NCBI RefSeq assembly: GCF_003355005.1
Contig: NZ_CP029985.1
Span: forward strand, 2,161,001 to 2,225,000
DNA length: 64,000 bases
Direction: 5' to 3'
Source of the DNA: Sphingomonas sp. FARSPH
GTDB taxonomy: Bacteria; Pseudomonadota; Alphaproteobacteria; Sphingomonadales; Sphingomonadaceae
Below are positions 41,821 through 49,011 of the stretch, in pieces (the first letter of the stretch is position 1; the number at the start of each line of letters is the position of its first letter). The translations under genes and the position numbers were made by a program. A model generated the notes under the pieces. The model did not search any database. It was not told the DNA's origin and saw only the letters and a list, made by a program, of their open reading frames with translations.

Positions 41821-41873
41821 AAGCCAGTCCCCCGAACGAACTGAACCGACCCCATTGCTGAACCATGAGACAT
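41817..41873 (-). CDS. 18-aa leader peptide ORF with extended Shine-Dalgarno
   Basis: The frame encodes MSHGSAMGSVQFVRGTGF and is preceded, 7 bp ahead of ATG, by AAAGGAGGTGATCC, which matches the anti-Shine-Dalgarno of 16S rRNA over about 13-14 bases. Such a complete match is rare by chance and points to strong translation. The ORF ends directly before the structured region, as leader peptides of attenuators do, but it has no run of one amino acid. Upstream, AT-rich DNA (41940-41985) can hold a promoter. Confidence 0.5.
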   Translation of the reverse strand: MSHGSAMGSVQFVRGTGF

Positions 41874-41940
41874 CGGATCACCTCCTTTCGCTTGTGATAG
41901 CCATGTGCCGAGGACCCTCGCCACACCCGCAATGTGCGTA

Positions 41941-41990
41941 AGCCCGAAGCAACATACAAGGCTTGTTTTGTCGCAAAGTTTGGACGAGAA
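41941..41990 (-). promoter_or_regulatory. Possible promoter region for the leader ORF transcript
   Basis: On the minus strand the segment contains TTGCGACAAAACAAGCC and TTGTATGTTGC, with a TTGCGA-like and a TATGTT-like element and higher A+T than the flanks. The spacing of the elements is short of the ideal 17 bp, so this is only a likely location. Confidence 0.3.
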
Positions 41991-42045
41991 TCGGCGCTTC
42001 CCCGCGCGTAACCCCGGTCCCGCGCAGCCCGCTCTCTTGGGCGCG

Positions 42046-42606
42046 TCAGCCGCGGCAATCCTCGATCACCCTGCCGACTTCCGCCCAGGCGGGGATGACC
42101 AATGTGCCGGGAGCCGGCTGCGCCGCCGCCTGTTGCCCGATGGCCTCCATGGTGAAATGGCCGCGGCTGAACGCCATCGCATCGAGCAGGCGATCGTCGG
42201 GCGCGAGCGCCACGGCGACATAAAGCGGCGTGCCGCCGGTCGGCTGCATCGCCACGACGCGCACCATGCTGGTGGTGCGGATGGTCAGCGGTTCGGCCAC
42301 GCTGCCCGCGCGCGACAGATACAGCCGCCCCGCCGCGCGGTCGCAGCGCAGCGAGACCAAGGCATCGCTGCCCGCCGGGCCGAACAGCGCGAGCCCGCCG
42401 CGCGCGTCGCGCCGATACGTCCACGTCCCCGGCGTGACGGGCCAGTCGCGCCAATCGTCGCTGATCGGCTGCGCCACCGGTTGCGGCGCCGCCTGCAAGA
42501 CGACGCGGGTCGGCAGCGGCGTAGGCGCGGACTGCGGCGCGACCTGCGGAACGCAGGCGGTCGCGGCGGCGGCGGCGATCGGGACGGCGGAAAGGCGAAG
42601 GCGCAT
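42046..42606 (-). CDS. Hypothetical lipoprotein
   Basis: The 186-aa protein has a short signal and a lipobox-like ATAC at cysteine 18 (AVPIAAAAATACVPQ). A proline/glutamine-rich linker precedes a domain of about 130 residues with PVTPGTWTYRRDARGGLALFG and a cysteine in SLRCDRAAGRLYL. No known domain is assigned; related proteins are seen in sphingomonads. Likely anchored to the outer membrane. Confidence 0.75.
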   Translation of the reverse strand: MRLRLSAVPIAAAAATACVPQVAPQSAPTPLPTRVVLQAAPQPVAQPISDDWRDWPVTPGTWTYRRDARGGLALFGPAGSDALVSLRCDRAAGRLYLSRAGSVAEPLTIRTTSMVRVVAMQPTGGTPLYVAVALAPDDRLLDAMAFSRGHFTMEAIGQQAAAQPAPGTLVIPAWAEVGRVIEDCRG

Positions 42607-42723
42607 GGCCGCGGCTTATGGGCGATGCGCCGGGGCGTCTCAAGGCGGCACGTCCGGGAACCGCCGTGGCGGCCGGGCGGTTCATCTGCATCAATGCCGT
42701 ATCATTTCGCATAAGGAGCTGCC

Positions 42724-43110
42724 ATGTCCGCCGACGCGTCCGCCGCCACCACCGCCGCCACGCAATTGCTGGCGCAGACCAACGTCGCCCAGACGCTGAA
42801 GGTCGAAAGCCGCGACGGCGACGTCGTCGGGTCGGTCTATGCGCTGATGGTGCACAAGGGGTCGGGTCGCACCACCCATGCCGTGCTGAGCCTGGGCGGG
42901 TTCCTGGGCATGGGCAAGAGCTTCTACCCGGTGCCCTTCCACCTGCTGCAGTTCGACCCGGTGCGCGACCTGTACGTCATCACGATCGACCGCCGCATGC
43001 TGGAAGGCGGCCCGAGCTGGTCGAACAACGCGCCGGTCTTCGACCAGGCCTATGCCGATCGCGTCGCCAGCTATTACGGCGTCGGCACCGAGGATCTCGC
43101 CGCGGGTTAA
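42724..43110 (+). CDS. PRC-barrel domain protein
   Basis: The 128-aa soluble protein has a PRC-barrel fold pattern: VESRDGDVVGSVYALMVHKGSGRTTHAVLSLGGFLGMGKSFYPVPFHLLQFD, followed by a tail with WSNNAPVFDQAYADRVASYYG. PRC-barrel proteins have roles in RNA metabolism and photosynthesis in other bacteria; here the role is unknown. AAGGAG precedes the ATG. Its stop converges on the antitoxin gene. Confidence 0.88.
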   Translation: MSADASAATTAATQLLAQTNVAQTLKVESRDGDVVGSVYALMVHKGSGRTTHAVLSLGGFLGMGKSFYPVPFHLLQFDPVRDLYVITIDRRMLEGGPSWSNNAPVFDQAYADRVASYYGVGTEDLAAG

Positions 43111-43427
43111 GCGGCGCGCGGTACGATCCGGTCGAGCGCGTCGTTCAGGGCGCGCTTGGCTTCCACGATTTCGTAGCGATCCTGCAGTCGGAGGAAGAAC
43201 CCCTCTGACATGCCGAAATATCGCGCGAGGCGGAGGTCGAGTTCTGCATCCATAGGCCGGCCGCCATCGATCACCGCCTGGATGTGATCCTGCGACGCGT
43301 CGATTGCCTGCGCGAGTTGCGCGACGCTCAATTCCTCGGGCTCGAGAAATTCGCTGACCAGCAACTGGCCCGCATGCTCGTTGTCGAGCCAGTCCGGATC
43401 AGTGATACTCGGTGATCTCGACGTCAT
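43107..43427 (-). CDS. higA: HigA-family antitoxin
   Basis: The 106-aa protein has a helix-turn-helix of the HigA type (LVSEFLEPEELSVAQLAQAIDASQDHIQAVIDGGRPMDAELDLRLARYFGMSEGFFLRLQ). HigA binds and neutralises the HigB toxin and represses the operon. Its start overlaps the toxin gene by 29 bp, and the toxin is encoded first, an order typical for higBA. Confidence 0.93.
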   Translation of the reverse strand: MTSRSPSITDPDWLDNEHAGQLLVSEFLEPEELSVAQLAQAIDASQDHIQAVIDGGRPMDAELDLRLARYFGMSEGFFLRLQDRYEIVEAKRALNDALDRIVPRAA

Positions 43428-43680
43428 GGGCGTCTCCGTCCTTCCATACGAAACATACCCGCCATTGCATGTTGATGGCAATCGCATGCTGGCCTGCGCG
43501 ATCGTCCTTGAGGGCGTGGAGGCGGTTGCCTTTCAGGTTGCCGATCTCTTCGAGGCTCTGCGCCGAATCGAGCAACGTAAGCCGCCGCATCGCCCGCTGC
43601 TGGATGTCGGGTGGCAGTCGGCGGCTGCGATCACGGTTCCAGATGCGTTCGGTTTCGGGGTCGGCGAAGCTGCGGATCAT
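43399..43680 (-). CDS. higB: HigB-family toxin (RelE/ParE fold)
   Basis: The 93-aa protein matches HigB: MIRSFADPETERIW, then LDSAQSLEEIGNLKGNRLHALKDDRAGQHAIAINMQWRVCFVWKDGDAHDVEITEYH. HigB cleaves ribosome-bound mRNA. The full set of conserved positions (K/R/Y-like charged and the terminal D.EI.DYH-like motif) is present, so it is probably active. Confidence 0.94.
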   Translation of the reverse strand: MIRSFADPETERIWNRDRSRRLPPDIQQRAMRRLTLLDSAQSLEEIGNLKGNRLHALKDDRAGQHAIAINMQWRVCFVWKDGDAHDVEITEYH

Positions 43681-43762
43681 GGCGTCATCCTTTCCACTCG
43701 ATCCGTAGCCGGCTCATCATCCGCTACTACCGCCGTCACATGTAGAAGCGCATCCTACATGA

Positions 43763-45964
43763 CTAACGGCTCCGTGAGCCCCCCATGCGCATCTTCTGCT
43801 GCTTGCCGTAACGCGTCTTGCGTGTGCCCGGCTTGCCTTCGTTGCTGCGGCCCATGATCGGCGCCTTGTGCTGTTCGACGGGGAGGCCGAGTTCTTCCTG
43901 TTCGAGGCTGCGGATTTCGTCGCGGAGGCGGCCGGCTTCTTCGAATTCGAGGTCGGAGGCGGCCTTGCGCATCTTCTTTTCCAACTCCTCGATGTAGGCG
44001 CGCAGATTGTGGCCGACCATGTGCGGCCGCTGGCCGTCCTCATCGATCGGCACCGTCACCTGGTCTTGGCTGGCGACGTGCGCGATGATGTCGCCGATGT
44101 TCTTGCGCACCGTCGCGGGCGTGATGCCGTGTTCGCGGTTGTACGCTTCCTGCTTCTCGCGGCGGCGCGACGTCTCGTTCATCGCGCGCTCCATGCTGCC
44201 GGTGATGCGGTCGGCATAGAGGATGACGCGGCCGTCGACGTTGCGCGCGGCGCGGCCGATCGTCTGGATCAGCGACGTCTCGGAGCGCAGGAAGCCTTCC
44301 TTGTCCGCGTCGAGGATCGCGACCAGCCCGCATTCGGGGATGTCGAGGCCCTCGCGCAACAGGTTGATGCCGATGAGGACGTCGTAGACGCCGAGCCGCA
44401 GGTCGCGGATAAGCTCGATACGCTCCAGCGTCTCGACGTCGGAATGCATGTAGCGGACCTTGATCCCCGCTTCGTGCATATATTCGGTGAGGTCCTCGCT
44501 CATGCGCTTGGTGAGCGTCGTCACGAGGCTGCGATAGCCCTTCGCCGTCGTCGCCTTGCACTCCTGGATCAGGTCCTGCACCTGTTCCTCGACGGGCTTG
44601 ATCTCGACCGGCGGGTCGATCAGGCCGGTGGGGCGGATGACCTGTTCGGCGAAGACGCCGCCGGTCTGCTCCATCTCCCATGTGCCGGGCGTCGCCGAGA
44701 CGCTGACCGTCTGCGGGCGCATCGCGTCCCATTCGTTGAAGCGTAAGGGGCGGTTGTCGATGCACGACGGCAGGCGGAAGCCATATTCGGCGAGCGTGAT
44801 CTTGCGACGGTGGTCGCCGCGCGCCATCGCGCCGATCTGCGGCACGGTCTGGTGGCTTTCGTCGACGAACAGCACGGCGTTTTCGGGCAGATATTCGAAC
44901 AGGGTGGGCGGCGGCTCGCCGGGCAGGCGGCCGGTGAGGAAGCGGCTGTAATTCTCGATGCCGTTGCAGCTGCCGGTGGCGGCGATCATCTCGAGGTCGA
45001 AATTGGTGCGCTGCTCAAGCCGCTGCGCCTCGAGGAGCTTGCCCTCGGCGACGAGTTCCTTGAGCCGTTCGCTGAGCTCGTGCTTGATCGCCTCCGTCGC
45101 CTGTTTCAGCGTCGGGCCCGGCGTGACATAGTGGCTGTTCGCATAGATGCGGACCGAGTTGAGGCTGGCGATCTTCTTGCCGGTCAAGGGATCGAACTCG
45201 ACGATCTCCTCGATGTCGTCGCCGAAGAAGCTGATCCGCCAGGCGGTATCCTCATAGTGCGACGGGAACACTTCGAGCGTGTCGCCCTTCACGCGGAAGT
45301 TGCCGCGCGCGAAGGCGGCGTCGTTGCGCTTGTACTGGAGTGCGACGAGCTTGCGCACGATCTCGCGCTGGTCGGCGGTCTGGCCCTTCTTGAGGTCGAA
45401 GATCATCGCCGAATAGGTTTCGACCGAGCCGATGCCGTACAGGCACGAGACGGAGGCGACGATGATGACGTCGTCGCGTTCGAGCAGCGACCGGGTGGCC
45501 GAGTGGCGCATCCGGTCGATCGACTCGTTCACCGAGCTTTCCTTCTCGATATACGTGTCCGATCGCGGGACGTAGGCCTCCGGCTGGTAGTAATCGTAAT
45601 AGCTGACGAAATATTCGACCGCGTTGTTGGGGAAGAAGCTCTTGAACTCGCCGTACAGCTGCGCGGCGAGGATCTTGTTGGGCGCGAGGATCAGCGCGGG
45701 GCGCTGCAGTTCTTCGATCACCTTCGCCATGGTGAAGGTCTTGCCCGAGCCGGTGACGCCAAGCAGCACCTGGTCCTTCTCGCCGGCGCGCGCGGCTTCG
45801 GTCAATTCCCGGATCGCCGTCGGCTGGTCGCCCGACGGCGTATATTCGCTGACCAGTTCGAAGCGCTTGCCGCCTTCCACCTTGTCGGGGCGCGCGGGGC
45901 GGTGGGGGACGAAGCTTTCGCCCGTTTCCGGCTCGGCGAGGCTGGTGCGGATCTGGATGGCCAT
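43763..45964 (-). CDS. uvrB: Excinuclease ABC subunit UvrB
   Basis: The 733-aa helicase-like protein loads onto damaged DNA in nucleotide excision repair. Walker A is GVTGSGKTFTMAKVIEEL (about residue 45), the beta-hairpin that probes strands includes FVSYYDYYQPEAYVPRSDTYIEK, helicase motif II is VLFVDESHQTV, and motif VI is QTIGRAARN. The C-terminal UVR domain (YIEELEKKMRKAASDLEFEEAG) binds UvrC. The last 40 residues are a basic extension. Monocistronic. Confidence 0.98.
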   Translation of the reverse strand: MAIQIRTSLAEPETGESFVPHRPARPDKVEGGKRFELVSEYTPSGDQPTAIRELTEAARAGEKDQVLLGVTGSGKTFTMAKVIEELQRPALILAPNKILAAQLYGEFKSFFPNNAVEYFVSYYDYYQPEAYVPRSDTYIEKESSVNESIDRMRHSATRSLLERDDVIIVASVSCLYGIGSVETYSAMIFDLKKGQTADQREIVRKLVALQYKRNDAAFARGNFRVKGDTLEVFPSHYEDTAWRISFFGDDIEEIVEFDPLTGKKIASLNSVRIYANSHYVTPGPTLKQATEAIKHELSERLKELVAEGKLLEAQRLEQRTNFDLEMIAATGSCNGIENYSRFLTGRLPGEPPPTLFEYLPENAVLFVDESHQTVPQIGAMARGDHRRKITLAEYGFRLPSCIDNRPLRFNEWDAMRPQTVSVSATPGTWEMEQTGGVFAEQVIRPTGLIDPPVEIKPVEEQVQDLIQECKATTAKGYRSLVTTLTKRMSEDLTEYMHEAGIKVRYMHSDVETLERIELIRDLRLGVYDVLIGINLLREGLDIPECGLVAILDADKEGFLRSETSLIQTIGRAARNVDGRVILYADRITGSMERAMNETSRRREKQEAYNREHGITPATVRKNIGDIIAHVASQDQVTVPIDEDGQRPHMVGHNLRAYIEELEKKMRKAASDLEFEEAGRLRDEIRSLEQEELGLPVEQHKAPIMGRSNEGKPGTRKTRYGKQQKMRMGGSRSR

Positions 45965-46020
45965 AGATGCAGGGATATGGGGGCGGAGGCGGACGGTGGC
46001 AACGGATCGGGAACATCCAT

Positions 46021-46099
46021 GTGCTCCTGCGCACGCAGGAGCGGAGGGTCACGGGCGTTGCGCTATTCGGCTCTGGGCTCCTGCGTGCGCAGGAGCACT
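46021..46099. repeat. Two copies of a 22-bp palindrome between uvrB and fpr
   Basis: GTGCTCCTGCGCACGCAGGA and its reverse complement stand about 35 bp apart; each copy is itself a palindrome (GCTCCTGCG / CGCAGGAGC). They lie in the divergent spacer between uvrB and the ferredoxin reductase gene. Confidence 0.85.
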
Positions 46100-46183
46100 G
46101 GGGTGGCTGCAAGTTTCGCTTTGGTTGACCCGTCCCGCCCGCACCCATATTGCGACCGCTTCGCGAACAACCCGAAGCGTGCA

Positions 46184-47005
46184 ATGACCGATACCCGTGC
46201 CCCCGTGCTGATCCCCGAGACGAAGGCGTTCCTGAACGTCAAGGTTTTGTGGGTGCGCCACTGGAACGACCGCCTGTTCTCCTTCGCGGTCGAGCGGCCG
46301 GCGTCGTTCCGCTTCCGCTCGGGCGAGTTCGTGATGATCGGCCTGCCCGGCGACGATGAAAACGCCAAGCCGATCATGCGCGCCTATTCGGTCGCCAGCC
46401 CGCATTATGCCGAGGAACTGGAGTTCCTGTCCATCAAGGTCGAGGACGGGCCGCTGACGTCGAAGCTGCAGCTGATCCAGCCGGGCGACGAGGTCTATAT
46501 GGGCAAGAAGCCGACCGGCACGTTGGTGACGGACGCGCTCGTCGGCGGCAAGCGGTTGTTCTTTTTCTCGACGGGCACGGGCCTTGCGCCGTTCCTAAGC
46601 CTGGCGCGCGATCCGGACGTGTACGGCATGTTCGACCAGGTGATCCTGGTCCATTCGGTGCGGCAGGTCAGCGACCTGGCCTATCACGACGAACTGCAGG
46701 CGCGGCTGGCGGACGATCCGCTCGTGTCGGAGGAAGCGGCGACGCAGTTCCACTATATCCCGACCGTGACGCGCGAGCCGTTCCGCACGACGGGGCGGAT
46801 CGGCGACCTGATCGAGAGCGCGGCGCTGTTCGGCGATCCGGTGCAAGGCCCGAAGAGGCTCGACCCGGAGACGGACCGGATCATGCTGTGCGGGTCGATG
46901 GCGATGATCCGTGAGACGGCGCAGATGCTGGACGGCATCGGGTTCGAGGAAGGGTCGAACGCCAAGCCCGGGACATATGTGATCGAGCGCGCGTTCGTCG
47001 ATTGA
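46184..47005 (+). CDS. fpr: Ferredoxin--NADP(+) reductase (FNR, bacterial type)
   Basis: The 273-aa flavoprotein transfers electrons between NADP(H) and ferredoxin. The FAD-binding block is RAYSVASPHYAEELEFLSIKVEDGPLTSKL, the NADP region starts with FFFSTGTGLAPFLSLARDP, and the C-terminus LCGSMAMIRETAQMLDGIGFEEG ends GTYVIERAFVD, all typical of Fpr subclass I. It is a plausible redox partner for the P450 at 2519 by way of a ferredoxin not seen here. Confidence 0.95.
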   Translation: MTDTRAPVLIPETKAFLNVKVLWVRHWNDRLFSFAVERPASFRFRSGEFVMIGLPGDDENAKPIMRAYSVASPHYAEELEFLSIKVEDGPLTSKLQLIQPGDEVYMGKKPTGTLVTDALVGGKRLFFFSTGTGLAPFLSLARDPDVYGMFDQVILVHSVRQVSDLAYHDELQARLADDPLVSEEAATQFHYIPTVTREPFRTTGRIGDLIESAALFGDPVQGPKRLDPETDRIMLCGSMAMIRETAQMLDGIGFEEGSNAKPGTYVIERAFVD

Positions 47006-47017
47006 GCGCGTAGGGAT

Positions 47018-47134
47018 AAGCCCCTCCCCTTCAGAGGAGGGGTTGGGGTGGGGCGGCGTCTCGCAGAGACCGGCCCGCGCAAGGGCCTTGCCTGCGGCCT
47101 CCACCCCAACCCCTCCTCTGAAGGGGAGGGGCTT
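47018..47134. repeat. Perfect 34-bp inverted repeat upstream of the ClC gene
   Basis: Arms 47018-47051 and 47101-47134 are perfectly complementary (AAGCCCCTCCCCTTCAGAGG at the outer left) around a 49-nt centre. It belongs to the same family as the repeat at 13684. The right arm ends 1 bp before the ClC ATG, and its GGGGAGGGG acts as the ribosome-binding site. Confidence 0.9.
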
Positions 47135-47135
47135 T

Positions 47136-48491
47136 ATGGGCTTCACCATTCCCCCCCTTTCGCCTACCGCGGCGCGGATGACCGGCGAAGCCCAGCCGCC
47201 GCGTCGCCCGCGCGGGTGGACGCCTCGACGTTTCCGCGCCTTGTTGCGCTCGCGCGGGCCGACCAGCCTGCGCTTCCGGCGGCGGATCGCGGTGCTGACC
47301 GGCGCGGTGGCGATCGGTATCGTCGCGGTGTTGTTCGCGCAGGCGTCGGACGCGACGGGTCTGATGTTCGGCAATTACGCGCGGCGCTGGCACTGGCTGC
47401 CGCTTCTCACGACGCCGCTGGGGTTCATGGCGCTGGTGTGGCTGACGCGGCGGTTTGCGCCGCTGGCGCGCGGGTCGGGCATTCCGCAGGTGATGGCGGC
47501 GCGCGCCGACCCCGATGGCGCGACGCGCACCTTGATCTCGGTGAAGACGGTGAGCGCCAAGGTGCTGCTGACGATCGGCGCGATCCTGTGCGGCGCCAGC
47601 GTCGGGCGCGAGGGGCCGACGGTGCAGATCGCCGCCGCGGTGATGGGCGTGACGCACCGCGCGCTGCGCGTGCCGCTCAACGCGGCGGTGATCGTCGCGG
47701 GCGGCGCGGCGGGCGTCGCGGCGGCGTTCAATACGCCGCTGGCGGGCGTGCTGTTCGCGATCGAGGAACTCGCCGCCGCCTATGAGCAGAAGGTGACGTT
47801 GCTCGTCCTGTCGCTGATCGTCGTCGCGGGCATCACCGCGCAGGCGCTGATGGGCGATTACATCTATTTCGGTGCGATCGGCGCGCACATGTCGCTGGCG
47901 ACCGCGGTGCTGATCGTGCCGGTCGCGGGCGTCATGGGCGGCGCGTTCGGCGGGCTGTTCTCGCGCATCATGCTGGGCTTCGCGAGCGGCGCGCATCGCA
48001 TCACGCAGGTGAGCAAGATGCGGCCGATCGTGTTCGCCGGGCTGTGCGGGCTGGTCGTCGCGGGGCTGGGCATCGCGACGTCGGGGCTGACGTGGGGCAC
48101 GGGCTATTCGGCGGCGCGCGCGATGATCGTCGGCGTCGACGCGCCCTTGTGGTTCGGGCCTGCCAAGGCGCTGGCGACGCTGGCGACCGCGGTCGCGGGG
48201 CTGCCCGGCGGCATCTTCGCGCCGAGCCTGGCGGTGGGCGCGGGCGTCGGCAACCTGCTACATGCGCTGTTCCCCGGCGATCCGGCGGGCGCGGTCGTGA
48301 TCCTGGGGATGACCGCCTATTTCGCGGGCGTCGTGCGCGCGCCGCTGACCGCGGTGATCATCCTGTCGGAAACGACCGCGAGCCGCGGGCTGTTGCTGCC
48401 GATGTTCGCGGTGGCGTTCATCGCCGACTGGGCGAGCCGCGCAGTGTGCCGGGAGAAATTGTACCACGGGTTGGCGCAGACGTTTCGGTGA
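47136..48491 (+). CDS. ClC-type chloride channel/transporter
   Basis: The 451-aa protein has about 10-12 membrane helices with ClC selectivity filter motifs: GSGIPQV, CGASVGREGPTVQ (gating glutamate) and PGGIFAPSLAVGAGVGNLL. Members exchange chloride for protons or conduct chloride and can aid acid resistance. A second glutamate for proton transfer is not clearly seen by eye. The start at 47136 uses a Shine-Dalgarno within the palindromic repeat; an ATG at 47178 with no Shine-Dalgarno is the alternative. Confidence 0.93.
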   Translation: MGFTIPPLSPTAARMTGEAQPPRRPRGWTPRRFRALLRSRGPTSLRFRRRIAVLTGAVAIGIVAVLFAQASDATGLMFGNYARRWHWLPLLTTPLGFMALVWLTRRFAPLARGSGIPQVMAARADPDGATRTLISVKTVSAKVLLTIGAILCGASVGREGPTVQIAAAVMGVTHRALRVPLNAAVIVAGGAAGVAAAFNTPLAGVLFAIEELAAAYEQKVTLLVLSLIVVAGITAQALMGDYIYFGAIGAHMSLATAVLIVPVAGVMGGAFGGLFSRIMLGFASGAHRITQVSKMRPIVFAGLCGLVVAGLGIATSGLTWGTGYSAARAMIVGVDAPLWFGPAKALATLATAVAGLPGGIFAPSLAVGAGVGNLLHALFPGDPAGAVVILGMTAYFAGVVRAPLTAVIILSETTASRGLLLPMFAVAFIADWASRAVCREKLYHGLAQTFR

Positions 48492-48642
48492 GGGGCTGTT
48501 CGTCTTGTCCGGATGGTTAGGATTGGCGGATTGACCAGTCGAAAGGGCGCTTTTGTAAGCTGTAAATGTCCGCTCCCGCCTACATTCGGACGTGCCGCTA
48601 TTGTCCCCTAGCGGGCATTTCATATCGCGCTAAGGTCGCTTT

Positions 48643-48777
48643 ATGGGAAACGAGGACCCTTGGTTCATCATCGCCTTGGGGGTGATCGCCCTGCTGGTGG
48701 TTGCGATTGCTATATTTATTCCGGCGAAGTTTATTCAGATCGCCATTCGCGATTGGCGCAGTCGCAGGAAACCCTAA
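48643..48777 (+). CDS. 44-aa membrane protein
   Basis: The frame MGNEDPWFIIALGVIALLVV continues through one long hydrophobic helix (residues about 7-27) to an amphipathic, basic end (IRDWRSRRKP). AAGG stands before the ATG. Small single-helix proteins of this kind often bind larger membrane complexes. No family is assigned. It is divergent in base composition from its surroundings, being AT-richer. Confidence 0.5.
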   Translation: MGNEDPWFIIALGVIALLVVAIAIFIPAKFIQIAIRDWRSRRKP

Positions 48778-48830
48778 CTGCCAGCACCAGCCCAATAGCG
48801 GACATTCACCCACAAGGCGTAGCATCAAGG

Positions 48831-48947
48831 ATGGCGATACCTCCCTACCCCAATCGGACGTTCCTGGGCCGTGCGATTGCCGGGACGATTCTGCTCGTCC
48901 TCTTCGGTGGGTATATTCTTTTCGCGTTGCTTGCAGGTGACGTTTAA
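48831..48947 (+). CDS. 38-aa membrane protein
   Basis: The frame MAIPPYPNRTFLGRAIAGTI goes on as a single hydrophobic helix (residues about 13-36) and stops at GDV. The Shine-Dalgarno is poor (AAGG directly at the ATG). It follows the 44-aa protein by 53 bp on the same strand, and both are of similar type, which supports a real pair. Confidence 0.4.
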   Translation: MAIPPYPNRTFLGRAIAGTILLVLFGGYILFALLAGDV

Positions 48948-49011
48948 CGTCCGCTTTTCCCCGAAAGCAGATCTTCTGCAGCCGCCCTTCAACCGTAAGC
49001 GCAGCCAACCG

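Larger units (their letters stand above)
48500..49000. other. AT-richer spacer with small ORFs and dispersed repeat pieces
   Basis: Apart from the two tiny membrane ORFs, the stretch contains pieces such as AATGTCCGCTCCCG, TAGCGGACATTCA and AACGTCCGCTTTTCCCCGAA, which belong to a sphingomonad repeat type often translated as VRFSPKAD. No other gene is seen. Confidence 0.5.

Noticed and set aside
41875..41890. Match to the 3' end of 16S rRNA (GGATCACCTCCTTT on the plus strand)
   Set aside because: Only about 14 bases match and the sequence before them does not resemble 16S rRNA; it is better explained as an extended Shine-Dalgarno on the minus strand.
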